Counted from the stretch's first letter, positions 9,142 through 19,117 are shown. The stretch is DNA of 64,000 nucleotides from G963674665 sp963674665 (GCA_963674665.2 CAXXPL010000009.1:1480124-1544123); one strand, 5' to 3'. Notes: generated by a model not told the origin, from the letters alone. Numbers and translations: made by a program.

Positions 9142-9580
9142 AATAGTGCATGGCCCTGACGTTGTCCATGGCCCCTGGGAGAGGTGATTTGCATGGGGGA
9201 AGTTTTTTTGGCAAAAGGTTCCCCCCAGCGCTCCCCTTCCGAGACCGAGGTGGTCTGAAATTTCATGGAGGGGGCACTGTCGGCAGCGGTTGGGCGTGGT
9301 GGTTCTATCCGTTGGCCATGGCAGCGACAGAAAGGAAAGGAGTCTCTCTGTAACTATACGAAAGAATGAACTTTTGAGATGTTGAGTAAATGTTTTTCTT
9401 CGGCTCTCTTGACAGAAGGGAAGGTTGTTCCTAATAGTAGAATGCTGGAATTGTGAGCTTCTTTATGTTGTAGTCTGATGCTAATTCCTACAATATATTG
9501 CTTTGTGCATGAACTTTGTTTTTCCGTTTTCGTCTAAACGGATGTTGTACATTGAGTTGATATGACTCAAGGAGACTGAC
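9142..9580. other. Intergenic region between divergent genes
   Basis: These 439 bp separate the minus-strand LytTR gene from the plus-strand small membrane protein. The left part holds the palindrome at 9194-9227. The right part (about 9360-9560) is AT-rich and should carry promoters. No convincing gene was seen. Confidence 0.5.
9194..9227. repeat. GGGGGAA...TTCCCCCC palindromic repeat
   Basis: TGGGGGAA faces GGTTCCCCCCA around a TTTTTTTGGCAAAA core. It resembles the terminators at 52228 and 60339 but sits between two divergent genes, where no terminator is expected, so it is better described as a dispersed intergenic repeat. Confidence 0.5.
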
Positions 9581-9874
9581 ATGACAGAATTCAAGAAATA
9601 TACAGGTATTTTGCTTATAATCCTTTCACTCGTGCCCATAGCATATGGCCGCCTTCGTCTTTCCGAGGACAGGGACGCCTCGGTTCAATCGCAACCAGCC
9701 GCTCTAACGCTGACTGAAGGATCCAGGCAATTCGATGCGTCGAGATTCTCGGGCTACTTTCTTGGCGAGTCCATCGGGGAGGAGCAGCAGAAGGACCTGG
9801 GCGTCATATCCATCGGTGTTATTGCGTTCATCCTTGGCTTGCCGCTGATCATGAGAAAAAAAGAAGAGCGGTAA
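9581..9874 (+). CDS. Small membrane protein of unknown function
   Basis: The 97-residue protein is preceded by AAGGAG 7 bp before the ATG, so it is probably a real gene. One hydrophobic segment lies at residues 8-23 and another at 74-91, followed by a basic RKKEER tail. This suggests a hairpin with a loop of about 50 residues on the periplasmic side. No family was recognised. It stands alone between a divergent regulator and a convergent secreted-protein gene. A membrane location is supported; a function is not. Confidence 0.55.
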   Translation: MTEFKKYTGILLIILSLVPIAYGRLRLSEDRDASVQSQPAALTLTEGSRQFDASRFSGYFLGESIGEEQQKDLGVISIGVIAFILGLPLIMRKKEER

Positions 9875-9996
9875 ACATAATAAGCCCCTCCGGATTCTTT
9901 CCAGGCGCGGCAATGTCCCGGCCGGGAAGAACCAAATCCATTTCCAGCGAACAATGCCCCGCAGCTATCTGTGGGGCATTTGCATTTGAAGCGGTG

Positions 9997-11049
9997 CTAT
10001 TCGCAGTTAATGAGGGTGCCGTTCCATTCTCCACGCCATTGGGAGTCGCCCTGCACGTTCCAGTACCCGTTGAAGCCAGCCTCTGTAGGGAGGAACACGA
10101 AAGATCCGCGGCCGTCGCTCTGTGTCCATGTGCCTCGGATTTCCTCGCCTTGCAGTGAGCCGAAGATCTGACCGTTCTTGTGTGGATACGAGCCGGTGAT
10201 CTGCGGCGGATTCGCGCTGTCGTCATAGACCAGGGTCAATTGCCCCCACTCGGTCTGGAAGTGGCAGGTGTTCTTGCTGCTGGGAGCAGGGGGGGCGGGA
10301 GCGGGCTGGGGTGCCGGCGCCGGCTGCGCGGAGGAGGGGGGCGTCGGCACCTGGGATGTGAGCGGTTTGGGGGCCGATGTGGTGGGTTCCCGCGTCGCGG
10401 GCGCTGCACCGGATGGAGGAGTCACCGGCTCGCCCTTCACAGCCGCGATGGTGGCGGACTTGAACTCGTCATAGTTGGAGTAGGGGGCGAGCATATCCTT
10501 GAACTCCTCGAACTGGATGTACTCCACACGGTCAGGCTGTTCGTAGGCCAGGTACACGACGTTGTCGTTCTGAGGCTTGTCGGTTTCGCCGTTGTGGCAG
10601 CCGATCATCATGAGGATGTCCGGCATGTCGTCGCCGTCCACGTCCTCGAAGCCGATGGTCGAGGGCCAGCAGTCCTCCAGTGGAGCGTTTTCGTTCAGCT
10701 TGGGTGAGGGCAGTTCCTGGAAGGGATCGCCCCCGAGAATGGTGATCATGAATGCGGCGTCGGAGAGAAATTCGCCATCCGCGGGCATCATGGTCTTGAG
10801 GCAGAAATTGCCCCCCATGGCCCCGCCGGAAAAGGCAAAGGAGGTGTTGGGGTCGATCTTGAACCCCGGAAGAATGCGCTCCTCAACTCCCGAGGGCTCG
10901 TAGCAGGCCTTGTCCTGGTCGGGCAAGGCCCATGCGCCTGTGGAGCCCTGCCCCGCAAAGGCGGGGGAGCCGAGGCAAAGCAGGAAAAGGGTGCATACAA
11001 GGACAGGTCCCAGGACGCGAAGGTTATCCCCCATCGGACGTGATTTCAT
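9997..11049 (-). CDS. Secreted two-domain protein with proline-rich linker, function unknown
   Basis: The 350-residue protein opens with a signal peptide (hydrophobic core about 13-27, cleavage near AFA-G). The first domain (about 30-205) contains an acidic, calcium-binding-like DVDGDDMPD loop near residue 145 and several Cys residues that may form disulfides. A Pro/Ala/Thr-rich linker (about 208-262) separates it from a C-terminal domain of about 85 residues built from Trp/Gly-rich beta strands. Alternating TW, GSF and GYW motifs there suggest a small beta barrel or MORN-like sheet. AAGGGG precedes the ATG. No known family was recognised. It may act in the periplasm or at the cell surface. 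It directly borders the AT-rich island on its upstream side. Confidence 0.55.
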   Translation of the reverse strand: MKSRPMGDNLRVLGPVLVCTLFLLCLGSPAFAGQGSTGAWALPDQDKACYEPSGVEERILPGFKIDPNTSFAFSGGAMGGNFCLKTMMPADGEFLSDAAFMITILGGDPFQELPSPKLNENAPLEDCWPSTIGFEDVDGDDMPDILMMIGCHNGETDKPQNDNVVYLAYEQPDRVEYIQFEEFKDMLAPYSNYDEFKSATIAAVKGEPVTPPSGAAPATREPTTSAPKPLTSQVPTPPSSAQPAPAPQPAPAPPAPSSKNTCHFQTEWGQLTLVYDDSANPPQITGSYPHKNGQIFGSLQGEEIRGTWTQSDGRGSFVFLPTEAGFNGYWNVQGDSQWRGEWNGTLINCE

Positions 11050-11676
11050 GAAGAACCCCTTATGGTTCGTGAGATCCGAAAAAAAATTAATACCTATTTT
11101 GTTGGAAATAGGGAAGCCGAGGTTACATCGAGGGCATATAAAAATGAGTAGTTCTAGGCTCTAGTATCACCACTCGTGCTGCACGAAATTAGCGTGTTTA
11201 AGAGCAGTGATTTAAAGTTCCATTTGTAAGATTTTTGTAATTTGTTCGTTAGTGTACATTTTGTGTTTCATTTCCAGTAATTTTTAAAGAATAGGACGGG
11301 ATTTGTGAATAGAAAAGCTATTTCATTGATTGAAAATATATCAAAAAAATAAAAATTACGAATAAATCTTGCAATGAATCAAAAGATGAGATAAATATAA
11401 AAACGAATACCTGCTAACGATGACGAAAAATCAACAATAGAAGGTATGAAGTGGTTACTAAAATGAGAATAGCGACCAAAGTGAATTGGTCGCCAGCGAC
11501 TTCAACTTGAAGAAGATCATTAGCAAACATGATAAAGCCGTTTGATATCAGCTAATCTTAATCAAAAAAAGAACGAGGTAAAATGTTTTAAGTTGGGGAG
11601 AAGGACTACAGGAAAAGCGAAAAACAAGCAGAGTGGATGTGACTACCTCCTTTTAGACTCTGTTTAGAAGTAACAA
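11050..11676. other. AT-rich intergenic stretch at the left edge of the acquired island
   Basis: These 627 bp mark a sharp drop in GC content. No gene was supported: the frames are short and lack ribosome-binding sites. A perfect 8-bp hairpin, GCGACCAA/TTGGTCGC, lies at 11472-11493 with a 6-base loop and no T-tract. The region may be decayed foreign DNA. Confidence 0.45.
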
Positions 11677-11684
11677 TTAATATA

Positions 11685-12680
11685 TGTGGCTATCCCCTTA
11701 ACTCCGCATAGGTGACAGGGGCGGCATTTGAGCAAGTCCGCAGCAGGCGATCAAAGCCTTGCCCAGGCCAAAAACGACGGTTGAAACGGTAGCAGTATTC
11801 ATCGAGGTACTTCTGAAGATGCTTTCCCATGACTCCATGATACGTGCCAAGAATGAATGCCTTTGCGTTGGAGACCAGGATGTTGACCCACTTGAGGACG
11901 TCGTAGTTGGGCTCACCTTTTCTTGGGTAGACCACCGTTGGGTTGTGTTCGTGCCCGATCTCCTTGACGACGTTGAAGGCCGTCAATCCATCGGTTTTGA
12001 TGGCCTGTGCGTCGGCCACGTGTTTCTCAAGAACAGCTTTGATATGTTCACCATCAACGTTTTCCAGGACTTCCATTCTGGCAAACGTGATCGCTTCACC
12101 CCGTGTTGCCGCCATGACGAGGACAGGCATTTTGCTGGTTCCGCGACCTCGCTTGTCGCCGCCCTTCTTGATTCCGCCGTTGAAGAAGGCGTCGTCGACT
12201 TGAATGAGACCGGCGAGTTGGTATTCGGCGTCCCTGGCCTCCATGGCCTTGCGAATCTTGTGGAGCATGGTCCAGGAGCACTTGAGCCCGATGTCAATCT
12301 TGCGGGACAGCGCAAGGGCCGAGAGGCCACGTTTGTCAGTAGCTACCAGGTAGATGGCCCAGAACCATTTGATGAGTGGGGTTCTGGTGCGATGCATGAC
12401 CGTTCCAGCAGTCAACGATGTCTGGTGCTTGCACTCAACACACTGATACAACCTGCGTTTCTCAAGGAAGTAGGCCTCGTGACAGCCGCATTGAGGACAG
12501 CGGAAACCATCGGGCCAGCGCAGTTCGAACAGGCGCTTCCTACAGGCTTTCTCGGTGCCGAGCCGACGCTGAAAAGTAATCAGGTCCATGTCGAGATAGG
12601 GCTTGGCCATGACATACCTCCGCATACATCTAAATTTTTTCAAGAATATGCCTTTTTGCGGAAGCAAGGCAATAGCCACA
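11685..12680 (-). mobile_element. IS1595-family insertion sequence (ISXO2-like), complete
   Basis: The element is 996 bp long. Its ends are inverted repeats beginning TGTGGCTAT, with about 19 of 24 positions matching, at 11685-11708 and 12657-12680. A perfect 8-bp direct repeat, TTAATATA, flanks it at 11677-11684 and 12681-12688; 8 bp is the length expected for this family. It encodes one intact transposase on the minus strand. Intact ends and target duplication point to a recent insertion. Confidence 0.9.
11690..12610 (-). CDS. IS1595-family transposase
   Basis: The protein has 306 residues from the ATG at 12610, which has GGAGG 8 bp before it; the frame is open to 12679 but that would cross the inverted repeat. 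It has an N-terminal helical part, a zinc ribbon (CPQC...CVEC) and a DDE-type core with QVDDAFFNGG and KTDGLTAF carrying the first two acidic residues. The C-terminus has the ISXO2 block with GTYHGV and FNRRF. This is the whole cargo of the element. The frame is intact, so the element may be active. The stop codon lies within the left inverted repeat. Confidence 0.92.
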   Translation of the reverse strand: MAKPYLDMDLITFQRRLGTEKACRKRLFELRWPDGFRCPQCGCHEAYFLEKRRLYQCVECKHQTSLTAGTVMHRTRTPLIKWFWAIYLVATDKRGLSALALSRKIDIGLKCSWTMLHKIRKAMEARDAEYQLAGLIQVDDAFFNGGIKKGGDKRGRGTSKMPVLVMAATRGEAITFARMEVLENVDGEHIKAVLEKHVADAQAIKTDGLTAFNVVKEIGHEHNPTVVYPRKGEPNYDVLKWVNILVSNAKAFILGTYHGVMGKHLQKYLDEYCYRFNRRFWPGQGFDRLLRTCSNAAPVTYAELRG

Positions 12681-12787
12681 TTAATATAAGTAAAATGTAA
12701 ATAAAATTATATGTTAGTCTAATATGTAAGCTTGAATATTAAACTTAAAGAACATATCATACAACAGAGAACATAGGAGTCTCTACT

Positions 12788-14293
12788 ATGCCACAAGAAC
12801 AGTACTTTCCTACTCAATCAAAGGTCGATACCGTGCTTGATTATTTGTCAGGAAAAATTACTTTGGAAAAAGCTGCTGCTGAAAATGATGTAGAAGCGGA
12901 AACTATTTCGAATTGGGTTAGTTCAGCCAAAGAGGGAATGCATGATGCACTGAAAGGAGAATTTACACCTGCAGATGGCGACGATATATTTATCAGCTAC
13001 TCTCTTAATGATAGTAAGGTTTTTGCTGAACGACTTTACCATACTTTAAAAAAAATGGGGTACCGTGTATGGTTCTATACTCATGATGATCGGCTTGGAT
13101 TTGACCATCATGTTGGGCTAAATCGCGCAATTCGAGAGTCTGGCCTATTTATTGCGATTATTTCAGAAATGTATTGTAGGGATTCCAATTGGGGATATAA
13201 AGAATTCTGTATGGCTTTAAGAGAAGACAAAGTGAAGAGAGAGTTACATAAGGTCGAATATTTGGAAAACTTTGAGTTTACTACTGCCGTAAACGAAGAT
13301 TCTTGTAAGAGGGAGCACCTTGATGGAAATCCCTATTTACTACCTATTTTATATGGGTATTTAAGTCACACGGACGGTCGCTTGAAGGAAAAAAATAGAA
13401 CTATTGCAGATTATGTTGAGAAATTTGGCTATATTAGCTGTAATATGAATTACGGAGATGAAGAATTCAACGTGTTGGTCGAATCCATAGTCACTAAAAC
13501 AGGGCTAGTGATGGACTGCTTTGTACAAACAGATAACTACGATATTGAAATATCACGATTTCCTGTTACTAATCTTGAATACAAGCGGTTTATAAATTCT
13601 GGCGGATATTCGACAAATGGTGTTGAACGTTGGTGGTCGGAAGATGGAAAAGAATTTTGGTATGCATACGCTAAAAGAAATGAGCATAAATATATATATG
13701 GAGATAAACGAACAGAGGATACGTCAATTACTAGTAATCAATGTGCAAAGTATTCTCTCTATAATAGATTCAATCAACCTGTAACTGGTATTTGTTATTT
13801 TGAAGCACAGGCTTACTGCAAATGGCTATCTGAACAGGGCGACAACATAAATAATTATTTAATAAGGATGCCTACTCAACAAGAATGGATGGGAGCATTA
13901 ACAAATTATGGTTTGACAAAATTCCCATGGGGTGATTCCGAACCACAAGTTAGCCAAGTTAATTTGATTGAGGAAAGAAGTGAGAAAGGTGAACAAGGCA
14001 CTCTAGAAGCTTATGCTTACATTAATATTCCGAACATTTTTGGAAGATATCCTGATGGGGCTAACAAATATGGATGTCAGGACCTAGTTGGCAATGTTTG
14101 GGAATGGGTAAATGACTTCGAGTTGCCTAGTCCTACAACAGATCCTGGTAATATAGGGAAAATTTTGGGAAGGTGTTGTTTTGATCCTCCATCCCGAGTC
14201 AACTACCCTCCAATTGACTATAGGTATCCGGGCTACAGACACCAAGTTATTGGCTTTAGAATTGCTCGGGAAAAAATCAATAACTCTATGTAA
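12788..14293 (+). CDS. HTH-TIR-FGE/C-type-lectin-fold fusion protein, candidate conflict effector
   Basis: The 501-residue protein has three parts. Residues 1-57 resemble a transposase-type helix-turn-helix (a KITLEKAA helix, then AETISNWV). Residues about 65-200 are a TIR domain starting DIFISYS and keeping Glu139 in the W-x3-E helix where NAD-cleaving TIR domains have their catalytic Glu. Residues about 245-495 are a formylglycine-generating-enzyme (SUMF1/FGE-sulfatase) fold with MPTQQEW, FPWGD, GNVWEW and a closing GFRIA. The usual RGGS block and catalytic Cys-x4-Cys pair are absent (GRCCFDPP instead), so this domain is more likely a binding module than an oxidase. AGGAG precedes the ATG. 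The gene is AT-rich, starts 108 bp from the IS1595 end, and is followed by a small membrane protein. By analogy with TIR effectors, NAD depletion on sensing infection is plausible but inferred. Confidence 0.85.
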   Translation: MPQEQYFPTQSKVDTVLDYLSGKITLEKAAAENDVEAETISNWVSSAKEGMHDALKGEFTPADGDDIFISYSLNDSKVFAERLYHTLKKMGYRVWFYTHDDRLGFDHHVGLNRAIRESGLFIAIISEMYCRDSNWGYKEFCMALREDKVKRELHKVEYLENFEFTTAVNEDSCKREHLDGNPYLLPILYGYLSHTDGRLKEKNRTIADYVEKFGYISCNMNYGDEEFNVLVESIVTKTGLVMDCFVQTDNYDIEISRFPVTNLEYKRFINSGGYSTNGVERWWSEDGKEFWYAYAKRNEHKYIYGDKRTEDTSITSNQCAKYSLYNRFNQPVTGICYFEAQAYCKWLSEQGDNINNYLIRMPTQQEWMGALTNYGLTKFPWGDSEPQVSQVNLIEERSEKGEQGTLEAYAYINIPNIFGRYPDGANKYGCQDLVGNVWEWVNDFELPSPTTDPGNIGKILGRCCFDPPSRVNYPPIDYRYPGYRHQVIGFRIAREKINNSM

Positions 14294-14520
14294 ATTGTAA
14301 TTATATTTTCTAATTTCAAGGTGAACTTGACGTTTTGAGCGAATATATCTTATTAATATGTTATTCTCTTGGAGGTTGAATTAAGTTTAAAGTGCGGGGA
14401 ACAATGTAAGACTAACATTCACCTGCTGAATCTGTTTAAAATAACTTTACATTTACTATATGTTACCTTTGAGTACAGGCGTAAAGTTAGTGCAAAGATA
14501 TATTTATAGGACAGCTTTAT

Positions 14521-14540
14521 TGCAATTAGTAAGAATTGCA
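14521..14540. promoter_or_regulatory. Perfect palindrome before the membrane-protein gene
   Basis: TGCAATT (14521-14527) and AATTGCA (14534-14540) form a perfect 7-bp inverted repeat with a 6-base spacer, 30 bp before the start codon at 14570. It could be an operator. A possible promoter (TTGACG at 14327, TATTAA at 14351, 18-bp spacing) lies further upstream in the 276-bp gap, so the second gene may have its own transcript. Confidence 0.3.
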
Positions 14541-14569
14541 GACCTACCTAATGTAATGGAGGTTCGTCC

Positions 14570-15022
14570 ATGTCAGCATCGAAGAATAGTCGTGATTCAA
14601 CTGATATTCAAACTCATCTTTTGATAATTCAGGGTGTTATAAATAGGATGGCGGGGAATAGCTCAACTTGTAAGATTTTATGCGTAACACTTGTTGCTGC
14701 GATATGCGCTGTGGCGGCAAGTAGTTATAACAAAAATATTCTTTGGATTAGTATCTTACCTATTGTGATTTTTTGTTTGCTAGATATGTTTTATCTTTCT
14801 TTAGAAAAAGGGTTTCGCGAGCAATATAACTTATTTGTAAAAAAAATTCACACTGGAGAAGTGTTGGATAAAGACTTTTTCTTAGTTAAAATTCCACCAG
14901 AATATTTTGGATTTAAATGCTGTTTGAGAGCTTTTAGATCATGGTCAATATGGATTGTTTACCCTGGTATGCTTATAATAGTTTTTATTTTATGCTTTTT
15001 TATTTGTAATAGCGCACCTTAG
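14570..15022 (+). CDS. Small membrane protein, probable partner of the TIR-FGE protein
   Basis: The 150-residue protein has GGAGG 7 bp before its ATG. An N-terminal helix carries a Q-x-VI-x-RMA-x-NS-x3-K pattern. Two close transmembrane helices follow (about residues 38-54 and 57-74), then an amphipathic region with LEKGFREQY, and a last transmembrane helix at about 125-147. I do not know a named family for it. A frameshifted gene at 46544-47000 shares the Q-x-VI-x4-G-x3-T-x-K-x3-V spacing, the helix arrangement and the length, so the two appear homologous. Gene order suggests it works with the TIR-FGE protein, for example as a membrane anchor or pore. That role is inferred; only position, strand and base composition support it. 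Confidence 0.6.
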   Translation: MSASKNSRDSTDIQTHLLIIQGVINRMAGNSSTCKILCVTLVAAICAVAASSYNKNILWISILPIVIFCLLDMFYLSLEKGFREQYNLFVKKIHTGEVLDKDFFLVKIPPEYFGFKCCLRAFRSWSIWIVYPGMLIIVFILCFFICNSAP

Positions 15023-15113
15023 ATGTTTGTTTTAGCATTAGTTTCTTGCTGTAGCCGCAGTTCGATCACAGCTTGGGACTTAATTTTATCAATGTTAACA
15101 GTCTGTCGAACTT

Positions 15114-15156
15114 AACTCAGCATCAGCGTGCCGTGAATGGGGGCTGATGCTGAGTT
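15114..15156. repeat. Subterminal stem-loop inside the IS1182 left end
   Basis: AACTCAGCATCAG at 15114-15126 is perfectly complementary to 15144-15156 with a 17-base loop. It lies downstream of the transposase stop codon and may act as a transcription barrier or a transposase recognition feature. Confidence 0.6.
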
Positions 15157-15239
15157 TACATTCAAGAAAAATCTTCTTAGATTTGTTTTTGAACCTGCAA
15201 AGCGTATTTTGAGCCCCAAAACCCCTCAGTTGTCGTTTT

Positions 15240-16585
15240 TTAGGCGCATTTCAACTTAAATAGCCGCTTCACATTGTAAGCCAAGCACACAAGCTTCCAT
15301 TCCCCAGACACTTTTTCTAGACCTCGAAGGAGAAATTGGCGAAAGCCCAAAGTATGTTTAATGATTCCAAAAACCGGCTCAACACTTTGCTTACGCAATG
15401 AGTACAGTTGTCTTCCTTTCTCGCCATCGAGTTTTTCACGCATCTTTCGCAAGTATGGATCCGTAACGGGTTTTTCGGTTTTCTTTTTTTCTGGCCGATA
15501 GTCATATTTCAGTTGGCTCATCCGGCAGGGTGGAACAAACGGATCTACGCACAATTCCTCTACTTTTTTACAGGCTTCAATGTTGCAATATCCCGTGTCC
15601 GCCAGCACCGCCACAGGCTGGCCCACGTCGTCCATAACGCCGACGACCGCAGGCAAGAGCTCATTCCTGTCTGAGCCGTTGTTCGTCACATAGCTGTGCA
15701 GAACCAGTTGTGAACCATCGGCATCTACTGCGGCTTGGCAATTGTACGACTGTGTGTAGTCGCTCTTATTGGTCTTGCGCATGATTCGCGAGTCTTCATC
15801 AGTCATGTTTATCGATTCCGAATCCTTGGGGTTATCCTGGGGCGGCTTGGGAGCGCGGCCTCTGTGTTGCCCCGTTCGTTGCTCCCGAGCCTTACGCTTG
15901 CGTTCGAACTCGGCGTTTTCGGATTCGGCGCGTTTGCGTGAACGCTCTTCCAACTTTTTTGGGCCGCTTGCATTTTGCCCAGCAACTTCTCACGCCGAGC
16001 GAGTTCTTGTGGAATCCGCTGTCCATCGTCATCAGAAGAGGAGTCGGCGCGCTCTGCCCGGGCCATTAGTTCGGCGATGTCGTGCGTCAGTTTCTGCTCA
16101 AGCTCACATGCCCTTTTATGCTTAATGTTTTTATATTTTGAAGCGTTGGCTTTGATGTGCGTCCCATCGACGCTGATATTTCCTACTTTGAGTAGCTTTA
16201 GTTCACCGGCGAGCTTGAGTATTTCCAAAAAAGCGGCGCTGACCGCTTCAAAGTTCTTGCGGCGGAAGGAGCAAATCGTGTCGTGATCTGGGTGCGTGTT
16301 GCCCGTTAAATAACGAACGGCAACATCCCGATAGGTGGCCCGCTCAATTCTACGCGAAGAGAAAACGCCATTTGCGTAACAATAAATTAATAAAGCCAGC
16401 ATCATACGCGGCGGATACTGCTTCGAGCCGGTTCCACGCGCGTTTACTTGAAAACTATCGGTCGGAGCAAGCTTCACAGCCTCCAACACAAAATGGACCA
16501 TGTCGTCGTCGGGGACCCAGTCTCGCATGTCCGGGGACAGTAACAAGGGCCTATCTCTATCGATGTCTCTAAATCGTGTGCTCAT
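15240..16585 (-). pseudogene. IS1182-family transposase, frame interrupted at an A6 tract
   Basis: Two overlapping frames together make one DDE transposase of about 447 residues. The first frame, from the ATG at 16585, holds the N-terminal domain (LLSPDMRDW, then the GxKxYPP-type block) and the first catalytic Asp in VDGTHIKANASK. The second frame holds the second Asp in LADTGYCN and the catalytic Glu in VEPVFGIIKHTLGFR. The frames join at six A residues on the coding strand (15955-15960), where a -1 shift restores the sequence (AAG TTG GAA GAG). Either one A was lost from an A7 tract, or the element uses -1 programmed frameshifting. The A6-G-T context is slippery but not a perfect heptamer in the zero frame, so loss of a base is slightly favoured. 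Confidence 0.82.
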
Positions 16586-16749
16586 AAAAATAACATAACA
16601 TGCCGACATTAAATGGTAAAGTTCAAGTCCGACAGGCTGTTAAGTTGGGTGGGATTGGTTTGATCAATTTGTCTTACTTTTTGGATATTATTGCCGCAAT
16701 GTAATCTTATTCCTTCTGTAGACAGTAAGATTTCCTTAATAATGAAAGA

Positions 16750-16783
16750 AAAAAGGCCGGCCTCCAGGGGAGACCGGCCTTGA
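16750..16783 (-). terminator. groESL operon terminator
   Basis: On the minus strand AAGGCCGG pairs with CCGGCCTT around a 13-base loop, followed by a T-rich run reading TTTTTTTCTTTC. It lies 25 bp after the groEL stop codon. Confidence 0.85.
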
Positions 16784-16807
16784 TGGTTCGTACAGGGGGA
16801 TGGGGGG

Positions 16808-18454
<1,647 letters not shown>

Positions 18455-18523
18455 ATTGATTTTCCTCCGTATTCTCTTGTGTTGGACCCGCACAGTTCAC
18501 AGGAACTCCGCGGGGGACCGCTT

Positions 18524-18545
18524 CTCCGGAACATCGCTTCCGGAG
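18524..18545 (-). other. Hairpin in the groES-groEL spacer
   Basis: CTCCGGAA (18524-18531) and TTCCGGAG (18538-18545) form a perfect 8-bp stem with a 6-base loop and no T-tract. In the transcript it could protect or direct processing between groES and groEL. Confidence 0.4.
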
Positions 18546-18650
18546 CGCGGTTTGAACCTTGGACGACCGCCTCATGTGCCGCATGGATGATACATATGAA
18601 TGATGTGATGTCCCTGGGACGCGGCACCGGCGGCCCTGCGCGCGAGAACG

Positions 18651-18941
18651 CTAGTCCTCGATGATGGCCAGGATGTCGTCTTCGCGCAGAACGAGATGCT
18701 CTTCGTTCTCGATCTTGATCTCGGTGCCGGCGTACTTGGAGTACAGAACCACGTCGCCTTCCTTCACGTTCATGGCAACGGGCTTGCCGTCGTCACCGGT
18801 CTTGCCGGGGCCTACGGCCACGACGGAACCCTTGATGGGTTTTTCCTTGGCGGAATCGGGGATGATAATGCCGCCTTTGGTGACTTCTTCCTCTTCCAGG
18901 CGCTTGATCAGAACGCGATCATGCAAGGGTTTCAGCTTCAT
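18651..18941 (-). CDS. groS: Co-chaperonin GroES (Hsp10)
   Basis: The 96-residue protein starts at the ATG at 18941, with GGAGGATC just before it; a longer frame to 18980 runs into the CIRCE operator and is rejected. It begins MKLKPLHDRVLIKR, contains the mobile-loop GGIIIPDSAKEKP segment and ends with LREDDILAIIED, all typical of GroES. It forms the heptameric lid of the GroEL chamber. It is the first gene of the groESL operon, directly behind a CIRCE element and a sigma-70-like promoter. Confidence 0.98.
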   Translation of the reverse strand: MKLKPLHDRVLIKRLEEEEVTKGGIIIPDSAKEKPIKGSVVAVGPGKTGDDGKPVAMNVKEGDVVLYSKYAGTEIKIENEEHLVLREDDILAIIED

Positions 18942-18973
18942 AATGATCCTCCGCTGGATGTTGGCTTTATCTG

Positions 18974-19000
18974 TTAGCACTCGACACGGGTGAGTGCTAG
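18974..19000 (-). promoter_or_regulatory. CIRCE operator for HrcA upstream of groESL
   Basis: TTAGCACTC (18974-18982), a 9-base spacer and GAGTGCTAG (18992-19000) match the CIRCE consensus with one mismatch. It lies between the groES start and the promoter, so HrcA repression is expected. Confidence 0.95.
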
Positions 19001-19016
19001 CAACAACAGAGAGGGG

Positions 19017-19044
19017 AATATACGTATCTTTTTTGAAAATGCAA
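19017..19044 (-). promoter_or_regulatory. groESL promoter, sigma-70-like
   Basis: On the minus strand TTGCAT and TATATT are separated by 16 bp, just upstream of the CIRCE element. The placement fits a promoter blocked by HrcA. Confidence 0.6.
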
Positions 19045-19089
19045 GGGCGAAGGGGGAGAAAAATTCCGGGCAGGGCGGGGAAGGGAATG

Positions 19090-19117
19090 AAAAAGGGGCG
19101 CCCGAAGACGCCCCCAT
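19090..19117 (-). terminator. sat terminator
   Basis: On the minus strand a GGGGGCG/CGCCCC stem is followed by TTTTTCATT, 25 bp after the sat stop codon. Confidence 0.8.

Larger units (their letters stand above)
15099..16639 (-). mobile_element. IS1182-family insertion sequence with split transposase
   Basis: The element is about 1541 bp long. Its inverted ends begin CAGTCTGTCGAACTT (left) and CAGCCTGTCGGACTT (right, reverse complement), about 13 of 15 matching. TTAA flanks it on both sides (15095-15098 and 16640-16643), consistent with a 4-bp palindromic target duplication. A perfect 13-bp stem (15114-15126 with 15144-15156) lies just inside the left end. The transposase is interrupted by a frameshift. 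Confidence 0.85.

Noticed and set aside
14150..14293. A diversity-generating retroelement variable region at the end of the TIR-FGE gene
   Set aside because: The fold and position would fit, but there is no reverse transcriptase, no template repeat and no second copy of this segment in the window.
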